DNA from: Rhodospirillales bacterium
Lineage (GTDB): Bacteria > Pseudomonadota > Alphaproteobacteria > Acetobacterales > Acetobacteraceae
DNA: 9,770 nucleotides
NCBI GenBank assembly: GCA_025350425.1
Contig: JANXXW010000109.1
Location: forward strand, 1-9,770
Direction: 5' to 3'
The notes beneath the pieces are model-generated. The model made no database searches. It was given only the letters and a program-made list of their open reading frames with translations, and was not told the origin of the DNA. Position 1 is the stretch's first letter. Each line of letters starts with the position of its first letter. This document shows positions 1 to 4,820 of the stretch, one piece after another. The position numbers and the translations under genes are program-made.

Positions 1-1267
1 GGGCAAGATCGCCGACCTGACCGCGCACGGCATCGAGGAGGCTGGCGGCCGCGCGGCGGGCGCCGTGCAGCGCGACACGGGGGCCTGCGTCGCCGCCAGC
101 CTGACGCCGGCCCAGACCGCCTCGCTCGCCATGGGCGCCGCGCTGCGCTGCTACCGCTTCGACCGCTACCGCACCAAGGAGAAGGCCGAGGACAAGCCGC
201 GCCTCGCCTCGCTCGTGTTCCTGTGCGCCGAACCCGCCGCCGCCAAGCTGGCATTCTCGCCGTTGCGCGCCGTGGCCGAGGGCGTGTTCATCACCCGCGA
301 TCTCGTGAGCGAACCCGCCAACATCCTCAATCCCGCCGAGATGGCCGAACGCTGCGAGGAGCTGTCCGCGCTCGGCATCAAGGTCGAGGTGCTCGGCCCC
401 AAGGAATTGGCCAAGCTCGGCTTCGGCGCATTGCTCGGCGTGTCGCAAGGCAGCGCCAACGAACCGCGCGTGGTGATCATGCAGTGGCTCGGCGCCAGCG
501 AGAAGGGTAAGGGCAAAGGCAAGGGCAAGAAGGCCGCAGCCCCGATCGCCTTCATCGGCAAGGGCGTCACCTTCGATACCGGCGGCATCAGCATCAAAGC
601 GGCCGGCGGCATGGAAGACATGAAGTGGGACATGGCCGGCGCCGGAGCCGTGGTCGGCCTGATGGCAGCTCTCGCGGGCCGCCACGCCAAGGTGGACGCC
701 ATCGGCATCGTCGGCTTGGTCGAGAACATGCCTTCCGGCACGGCCCAGCGCCCCGGCGATGTGGTCACGACCTACTCCGGCCAGACGGTCGAGATCATCA
801 ACACCGATGCCGAGGGCCGCATGGTGCTGGCCGACGTGCTTTGGTATTGCCAGGAGAAGTTTGCGCCGCGCTGCATGATCGATCTCGCGACGCTCACCGG
901 CGCCATTATCGTCAGCCTCGGCCACGAATATGGCGGCATGTTCAGCAACGATGACGAGCTGGCGGCCCAGCTATTCGCCGCCGGCACCGATAGCGGTGAG
1001 AAGCTGTGGCGGATGCCGCTCCACGAGGCCTACGACAAGACGCTGAAATCCGAGATCGCCGACATGAAGCACGTCGGCGGCCGACCGGGTGGGGCCATCA
1101 GCGCCGCGCAGTTCATCCAGCGCTTCGTCAACGGCAAGAAATGGGCGCATCTGGACATCGCCGGCATGGTCTGGAGCGGCAAGGACGCGCCGTGTATCCC
1201 CAAGGGTGCCACCGCCTACGGCGTGCGCCTGCTGGACCGCCTAGTGGCCGACCACTACGAAAGCTGA
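1..1267 (+). CDS. pepA: Leucyl aminopeptidase (M17 family), 5'-truncated by the window edge
   Basis: This is a cytosolic dinuclear-metal aminopeptidase that removes N-terminal residues, notably Leu, from peptides. The frame is open from base 2, so the true start lies upstream; the Met codon at 65 is internal. Numbering from that Met, the M17 active-site set is complete: K166, D171 and K178 in GKGVTFDTGGISIK, D189 in MKWDM, and D248, E250 and R252 in the signature NTDAEGR. Each sits a constant 104 residues before the E. coli PepA positions K270, D275, K282, D293, D352, E354 and R356, so the catalytic domain is intact and only about 80 N-terminal residues are missing. A lysine-glycine repeat (residues 147-156) lies just before the metal site, in the interdomain linker. 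holC follows after 7 nt, the common proteobacterial pepA-holC pairing. Identification is secure. Confidence 0.97.
   Translation, partial: GKIADLTAHGIEEAGGRAAGAVQRDTGACVAASLTPAQTASLAMGAALRCYRFDRYRTKEKAEDKPRLASLVFLCAEPAAAKLAFSPLRAVAEGVFITRDLVSEPANILNPAEMAERCEELSALGIKVEVLGPKELAKLGFGALLGVSQGSANEPRVVIMQWLGASEKGKGKGKGKKAAAPIAFIGKGVTFDTGGISIKAAGGMEDMKWDMAGAGAVVGLMAALAGRHAKVDAIGIVGLVENMPSGTAQRPGDVVTTYSGQTVEIINTDAEGRMVLADVLWYCQEKFAPRCMIDLATLTGAIIVSLGHEYGGMFSNDDELAAQLFAAGTDSGEKLWRMPLHEAYDKTLKSEIADMKHVGGRPGGAISAAQFIQRFVNGKKWAHLDIAGMVWSGKDAPCIPKGATAYGVRLLDRLVADHYES
503..532 (+). repeat. Lys-Gly low-complexity repeat inside pepA
   Basis: Five codons of alternating AAG/AAA and GGT/GGC encode KGKGKGKGKK between the N-terminal domain and the catalytic domain of PepA. 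The repeated hexamers (AAGGGT, AAGGGC, AAAGGC and so on) look like a slippage-expanded linker. The frame stays open and the active site downstream is intact, so it should be tolerated as a flexible basic loop. Confidence 0.8.
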
Positions 1268-1274
1268 GCCGCTT

Positions 1275-1721
1275 TTGGCTGAGATCGGCTTCTACCACCT
1301 GACGCGCACCGGGCCGGATCAGGCCATCCCAGCGCTCCTGGGCCGCACCCTGGCGGCCGGGGAGCGCGCCTTGGTGGTGTGCGGCGACGAGGCTCGGATG
1401 GGGCTCCTGGACGCAGCGCTGAGGCTGTGTCCAGACCCCGACTGGCTGCCGCACGGCATTGCCACTGCCGAGCTCGCGGACATGCAACCAATCCTGCTCG
1501 CGACCGACGACGCGGCCCCGAACGGCGCGCGCTTTCTGTTCCTGCTCGACGGCGCGGCGAGTGCGAGGCTCGATGCCTTCTCCCGCGTGTTCGATCTGTT
1601 CGACGGCAGCGACGAGGCTGCAGTGATCTCGGCGCGGGCGCGCTGGAGTGCCGCCAAGGCCGCCGGCCACGCTCTCACCTACTGGCAGCAGACCGCGCGC
1701 GGCTGGGAAAAGAAGGCATAG
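1275..1721 (+). CDS. holC: DNA polymerase III, chi subunit
   Basis: Chi links the clamp-loader complex, through psi, to single-stranded-DNA-binding protein at the replication fork. The 148-residue product matches the usual size (E. coli is 147 aa). Family landmarks are visible: FYHLT (6-10), WLPHG (57-61), QPILL (71-75), PNGARFLFLLDG (82-93), RVFDLFDGSD (104-113) and the C-terminal YWQQ..GWEKK (136-147). The start is the TTG at 1275. It is chosen because the family's N-terminal beta strand (EIGFYHL) begins immediately after it and no ATG lies in frame nearby. There is no clear Shine-Dalgarno, and the 7-nt gap after the pepA stop fits translational coupling. It ends 1 nt before the stop of the convergent radical SAM gene. 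Residues around 48-51 (ALRL) differ from the more usual LW motif. The family call is firm; the exact start is less so. Confidence 0.93.
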   Translation: MAEIGFYHLTRTGPDQAIPALLGRTLAAGERALVVCGDEARMGLLDAALRLCPDPDWLPHGIATAELADMQPILLATDDAAPNGARFLFLLDGAASARLDAFSRVFDLFDGSDEAAVISARARWSAAKAAGHALTYWQQTARGWEKKA

Positions 1722-1722
1722 C

Positions 1723-2913
1723 TCAGAACAGCGACATCTGCGCTTCCGCCATCCCCGCCTTCAGCTTCTTGTCCAGCACCGCGAACGCGCCGCAATCGAG
1801 ATCGGGGTGCTTGTCCAGACCGCACTGCCGCGCCGCGCGGTTGAACCGCCGTGCCAGCAGATCGGCATACACGCCGGTGCCGGTGAACCGCTGCCCGAAC
1901 TTGGAATCGTTCAGCGCGCCCGCGCGGGTCTGCCGGATCAACTCCAGCACGTGGCGGGCCCGATCCGGGAAGTGCGTGTGCAGCCAGTCCTCAAACAGCT
2001 GCTTGATCTCCAGCGGCATCCGCAGCAGCACATACCCGGCCAGTCCCGCGCCCGCCTTGGCCGCCGCCTCCAGGATGCGCTCCAGTTCCGAATCGTTCAG
2101 TCCGGGTATCATCGGCGCCGCCAGCACCGCCACCGGCACGCCCGCCTGGGCCAGTTCGGCAATTGCCTGCAACCGGCGCGCCGGGGTCGCGGCACGCGGC
2201 TCCATCACCCGCGCCAGCGCCGGGTCGAGCGTGGTGACCGACAGGTAGACCCGCACCAGGTTGCGCTTGGCGAGCGATTGCAGGATGTCGATGTCGCGCA
2301 GCACGCCGGCCGATTTGGTGACGATGCTGACGGGGTGGTTGAACCGGTCCAGCACCTGCAACACCGCCCGCGTCAGCTTCAGCGTGCGCTCCACCGGCTG
2401 ATACGGGTCTGTGTTGGACCCCAGCGCCAGCGTGCGCGCGACGTAACCTTTTTTCCGCAACTCCTTTTCCAGCAGCTCCGCGACCTCTGGCTTGAACAGC
2501 AGCTTGGTCTCGAAATCGAGGCCGGGGGAATGGCCGAGATAGGCGTGGGTCGGCCGCGCATAGCAATACACGCAGCCATGCTCACACCCCCGGTATGGGT
2601 TCACCGCACGGTCGAAGCCGATATCGGGGCTCTGATTCCAACTGATGACCGATCGCGTAGCGTCGCGCGTCAACGTGGTGTGCAACGGCGGCAGTTCGGT
2701 GAAATCGCCGTTCAGCGTCTCCCACCCGTCATCGAACGGCGCTGCAATCGCCGCGTCGTAGCGGCTGGCCGGGTTCAGCGTGGCCCCCCGGCCCCGGCGT
2801 GCCAGCGGCCGCACGCGGGACACGGGCGCGTCGAAGTTCTCCGTGGTATCGAATGCGCGCAGCGCGTCGTGATCGAGCTCACGCGCCAACTCACCGTCGA
2901 GATACTGTTCCAT
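1723..2913 (-). CDS. PA0069/Rv2578c-family radical SAM protein (spore photoproduct lyase-like)
   Basis: This is a radical S-adenosylmethionine enzyme of unknown substrate. The cluster-binding motif is RGCEHGCVYCYARP, with CX3CX2C cysteines at 110, 114 and 117 of the 396-residue form. Other landmarks of the PA0069 group are the N-terminal RRGRGATLNP, the segment HSPGLDFETK after the cluster, LGSNTDPYQPVER, SIVTKS, APMIPGLND, the C-terminal FGQRFTG and the terminal QMSLF. The frame is open to an ATG at 2982, with further ATGs at 2952 and 2913. I prefer 2913: it has a weak AGGCGG upstream, it gives a family-like N-terminus, and it keeps both putative LexA sites outside the gene. Two extra cysteines (364 and 374, spaced CX9C) lie near the C-terminus. 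A run of six A on the coding strand (2449-2454) is an indel-prone spot, but the frame is intact. It is divergent from the glycosyltransferase and convergent with holC. Function is inferred only at family level. Confidence 0.93.
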   Translation of the reverse strand: MEQYLDGELARELDHDALRAFDTTENFDAPVSRVRPLARRGRGATLNPASRYDAAIAAPFDDGWETLNGDFTELPPLHTTLTRDATRSVISWNQSPDIGFDRAVNPYRGCEHGCVYCYARPTHAYLGHSPGLDFETKLLFKPEVAELLEKELRKKGYVARTLALGSNTDPYQPVERTLKLTRAVLQVLDRFNHPVSIVTKSAGVLRDIDILQSLAKRNLVRVYLSVTTLDPALARVMEPRAATPARRLQAIAELAQAGVPVAVLAAPMIPGLNDSELERILEAAAKAGAGLAGYVLLRMPLEIKQLFEDWLHTHFPDRARHVLELIRQTRAGALNDSKFGQRFTGTGVYADLLARRFNRAARQCGLDKHPDLDCGAFAVLDKKLKAGMAEAQMSLF

Positions 2914-2925
2914 GCCGAACCGCCT

Positions 2926-2940
2926 GTTCACGTTCCGTTC
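2926..2940. promoter_or_regulatory. Putative LexA (SOS) box 1, GTTC-N7-GTTC
   Basis: GTTCACGTTCCGTTC matches exactly the direct repeat GTTC-N7-GTTC, known as the LexA operator of alphaproteobacteria. It lies 12 nt upstream of the preferred radical SAM start (2913) and covers the -35 position of a possible plus-strand promoter whose -10 would be TATGAT (2955-2960, 17-bp spacer). Only one other match (2977-2991) was found in a hand scan of both strands. Binding is inferred. Confidence 0.65.
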
Positions 2941-2949
2941 GGCCCGAAC
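2937..2949. repeat. GTTCGG-C-CCGAAC inverted repeat in the divergent promoter region
   Basis: Perfect 6-bp arms flank a single C. A third copy of the arm (CCGAAC) lies at 2915-2920, next to the radical SAM start codon, so in RNA 2937-2942 could pair with 2915-2920 across a 16-nt loop. The left arm overlaps LexA box 1, so part of the symmetry may simply reflect the GTTC half-sites. The 1-nt centre rules out an RNA hairpin from the closest pair; it would act as a DNA dyad. Confidence 0.4.
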
Positions 2950-2950
2950 C

Positions 2951-2961
2951 ATGATATGATA
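2951..2961. promoter_or_regulatory. AT-rich patch usable as -10 element in both directions
   Basis: The patch ATGATATGATA stands out in GC-rich DNA. It contains TATGAT (2955-2960) on the plus strand and TATCAT (2961-2956) on the minus strand, each a close match to TATAAT. With 17-bp spacers the corresponding -35 positions would fall inside LexA box 1 (plus direction) and box 2 (minus direction). Neither -35 hexamer resembles TTGACA, so this is a weak promoter inference supported mainly by position. Confidence 0.35.
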
Positions 2962-2964
2962 GAC

Positions 2965-3657
2965 ATGGTCGGTCAAGAACATTCACAGAACGAATTGCGC
3001 AATCTCTCCGTTGTGATCCCCGCCCTCAATGCCCGCGCATGGCTTGCCCCCACGCTCGCGGCGGTGGCCGGAGCGGGACAGATCATCGTGGCCGATGGCG
3101 GCAGTGGCGACGGCACGGCGCAGGCGGCGCGGGACCTGGGCGCCTGTGTGGTCGTGGCACCACGCGGCCGTGGCGTGCAGATCGCCGCCGGGGTGGCGCT
3201 GGCCGATCGGGCATGGTTGCTGCTGCTGCACGCCGACACCCGGCTGCAACCGGGCTGGCGCGAGGCAGCTTCCCGCCTCATGCGCGGCCCACCGGCTACG
3301 GCCGGTTATTTCCGCCTGGCGTTCGACAGCGACGCACCCGAGGCACGCACGCTGGAACGCATCGTCGCCTGGCGGTGCCGCATGTTCGGGCTGCCTTATG
3401 GCGACCAGGGATTGCTGATCTCACGCCGGTTCCTCGACTCTGTCGGGGGGATCAACATATTGCCCTTGATGGAGGATGTGGATCTCGTGCGGCGCATCGG
3501 CCGCCGCAATCTCGTGGCGCTCGACGCAGTCGCGTTGACCTCTGCTGCGCGCTACGCAAGGGACGGCTGGCTCCGCCGTTCGGCGCGTAATCTTCTGTGT
3601 CTCACTCTGTATTTCCTGGGTGTGCCGCCGCACCGCATCGCCCGGCTGTACGGATGA
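2965..3657 (+). CDS. Family 2 glycosyltransferase, TIGR04283 type
   Basis: A GT-A fold glycosyltransferase that would move a sugar from a nucleotide-sugar donor to an unknown acceptor. The product is 230 residues from the ATG at 2965. Visible motifs are the N-terminal strand LSVVIPALNA (14-23), VADGGSGDGT (42-51), the DXD-like LLHADT (87-92), GLPYGDQGLLISR (142-154) and the acidic LMEDVDLVRRI (168-178). The C-terminal PPHRIARLYG is typical of the family. The start is uncertain: ATG 2956, ATG 2965 and TTG 2995 are all in frame and none has a Shine-Dalgarno. TTG 2995 gives MRNLSVVIP, closest to the usual short N-terminus, and leaves LexA box 2 outside the gene. The stop overlaps the start of the DUF2064 gene (ATGA). 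Database names link the family to arsenosugar biosynthesis, but no arsM or arsS lies in this window, so the acceptor should be left open. Confidence 0.93.
   Translation: MVGQEHSQNELRNLSVVIPALNARAWLAPTLAAVAGAGQIIVADGGSGDGTAQAARDLGACVVVAPRGRGVQIAAGVALADRAWLLLLHADTRLQPGWREAASRLMRGPPATAGYFRLAFDSDAPEARTLERIVAWRCRMFGLPYGDQGLLISRRFLDSVGGINILPLMEDVDLVRRIGRRNLVALDAVALTSAARYARDGWLRRSARNLLCLTLYFLGVPPHRIARLYG
2977..2991. promoter_or_regulatory. Putative LexA (SOS) box 2, GAAC-N7-GAAC
   Basis: GAACATTCACAGAAC is a perfect GAAC-N7-GAAC; read on the minus strand it is GTTCTGTGAATGTTC, with a T after the first half-site and before the second, which I recall as favoured flanks. For the radical SAM gene it falls at the -35 position of a promoter using TATCAT (minus strand, 2961-2956). 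It lies inside the glycosyltransferase frame if that gene starts at 2965, but upstream of it if the gene starts at the in-frame TTG 2995. The centre-to-centre distance to box 1 is 51 bp. Confidence 0.7.
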
Positions 3658-4244
3658 GGGACACGGTTTATTTGTTCGCACGCCTGCCCCAGTTGGGCAC
3701 GGTCAAGCGCCGCCTCGCACGCGATATCGGTGACCGCGCGGCGTTGCGTTTCTACCGGGCCACGCTGGCGAAAACATTGCGCGTGCTGCGTGCGGACAGG
3801 CGATACAAAACCGTGCTCGCGGTCACGCCAGACACTGCAAGCGGCGGCACGATGTGGCCGCGTGGCATCCCGCGCATCGCACAGGGCAGCGGCACACTCG
3901 AACATCGCATGGGCCGCATCTTCAAGCGCAATCGCGGTGGCCGCGTCGCCATCGTCGGCAGCGACATTCCCGATCTCTGCGCCAACGATGTTGCACGCGC
4001 CTTCAAACTTCTCGGCCGCGCACAGGCCTGCTTCGGCCCCGCGCGCGACGGCGGTTACTGGCTGGTCGCGATGTCACCGCGCCGGCCCGCCACGCCGTTC
4101 GCCAACGTGCGCTGGTCAAGCGAGTGGGCGCGCGCGGATACGCTGGTTAATTTCAACGGACGTAGCGTGGCGTTGCTGCGCGAGCTCTCTGACATCGACA
4201 CCGGCGCTGATCTTCGCGAACGCAAGGCACGGCAATCACGCTAA
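3654..4244 (+). CDS. TIGR04282/DUF2064 nucleotidyl-/glycosyltransferase-like protein
   Basis: A 196-residue protein of the DUF2064 family, whose fold resembles CofC/MobA-type nucleotidyltransferases; the exact reaction is not established. Motifs visible are the N-terminal VYLFARLPQLGTVKRRLA (5-22; the usual K-T-R is K-R-R here), AVTPD (56-60), VGSDIPDL (101-108) and GPARDGGYWLVA (128-139). The ATG at 3654 overlaps the TGA of the glycosyltransferase (ATGA), so the two should be translationally coupled and probably act in one pathway. An in-frame start at 3597 would run far back into the upstream gene and is less likely. There is no separate ribosome site. The gene ends 5 nt before the convergent moaB stop. 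TIGR04283-TIGR04282 pairing is widespread, and the arsenosugar label comes from organisms that also carry arsM and arsS. Confidence 0.9.
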   Translation: MRDTVYLFARLPQLGTVKRRLARDIGDRAALRFYRATLAKTLRVLRADRRYKTVLAVTPDTASGGTMWPRGIPRIAQGSGTLEHRMGRIFKRNRGGRVAIVGSDIPDLCANDVARAFKLLGRAQACFGPARDGGYWLVAMSPRRPATPFANVRWSSEWARADTLVNFNGRSVALLRELSDIDTGADLRERKARQSR

Positions 4245-4249
4245 CGCAA

Positions 4250-4801
4250 TTACCGTACGGCAGCCACGCGCAGATGTTCCTGTAGGCGCGGCATCAGTTC
4301 CACGAGGTTGCAGGGACGATGGCGAATGTCGAGTTGCCACACCAGAATGTCGTCCCACGCATCCTTCACTGCACCCGGACTGCCCGGCAGCGCGAACATG
4401 TACGTGCCCGACGCCACGCCGCCAATCGCACGCGACTGCATCGTCGATGTGCCGATCTTCTGGTAGCTGAGCATCCGGAATAATTCCCCGAAGCCCTCGA
4501 TCTTCTTGTCCAGCACACGATCGAACGCTTCTGGCGTGACATCGCGCCCGGTGATGCCGGTGCCGCCGGTCGTCACCACCACATCGATCGCGGCATCGGC
4601 AATCCAGCGTCGCAGCAACACCTCGATCGCGTTGGCATCGTCCTGTTCGATCGCGCGTGTTACCACATGATGGCCGGCGGCCTCGATCCGCGATACCAAC
4701 GTATCGCCGGATGTGTCGTTGTCGGCGGTGCGTGTGTCGGACACGGTGAGCACGGCGATGTTGACGGGAAGAAAGGCACGGCTTTCATCGATGCGGGCCA
4801 T
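4250..4801 (-). CDS. moaB: Molybdenum cofactor biosynthesis protein MoaB (MogA/MoaB family)
   Basis: A molybdopterin-binding protein of the MoaB/MogA family. Where it is the only such protein it adenylates molybdopterin before metal insertion; in E. coli MogA does this and the role of MoaB is less clear. The 183-residue product carries NIAVLTVSDTR (14-24), DTSGDTL (29-35), TTGGTGITGRDVTPEA (77-92), GFGELFRMLSYQKIGTST (103-120), QSRA (122-125), LPGSPGA (138-144) and the C-terminal QLDIRHRPCNLVELMP (156-171). The long GFGELFR..SY..IG segment is MoaB-like. The ATG at 4801 follows an AGGAG on the minus strand (4816-4812) with a 10-nt gap. It sits 19 nt downstream of the lytic transglycosylase, so it is probably cotranscribed with it. 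No other moa or moe gene is in the window. Confidence 0.95.
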   Translation of the reverse strand: MARIDESRAFLPVNIAVLTVSDTRTADNDTSGDTLVSRIEAAGHHVVTRAIEQDDANAIEVLLRRWIADAAIDVVVTTGGTGITGRDVTPEAFDRVLDKKIEGFGELFRMLSYQKIGTSTMQSRAIGGVASGTYMFALPGSPGAVKDAWDDILVWQLDIRHRPCNLVELMPRLQEHLRVAAVR

Positions 4802-4820
4802 GCGGTTCGCTCTCCTGGGC

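Noticed and set aside
1881..1897. GAAC-N8-GAAC, and GTTC-N6-GTTC at about 2084-2097 and 5288-5301, as further LexA boxes
   Set aside because: The half-site spacing is 8 or 6 rather than 7, and all lie inside coding sequence.
2449..2454. Run of six A on the radical SAM coding strand as a programmed frameshift site
   Set aside because: The reading frame splits it as AAA AAA GGT, which does not fit the slippery heptamer phase, and the downstream frame is the conserved one. At most it is an indel-prone spot.
1648..2950. Long plus-strand open frame running into the glycosyltransferase, opposite the radical SAM gene
   Set aside because: Its translation is Arg/Gln/His-rich with no recognisable domain and lies antisense to a clearly conserved gene. 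It is the usual open antisense frame of high-GC coding DNA; only the part from about 2956-2995 onward is real.
1723..2982. Radical SAM start at 2982 or 2952
   Set aside because: Neither ATG has a ribosome site, and the added residues carry no family feature. 2982 would overlap the divergent gene start and LexA box 2, and 2952 would place box 1 in the coding region. They remain possible but less likely than 2913.
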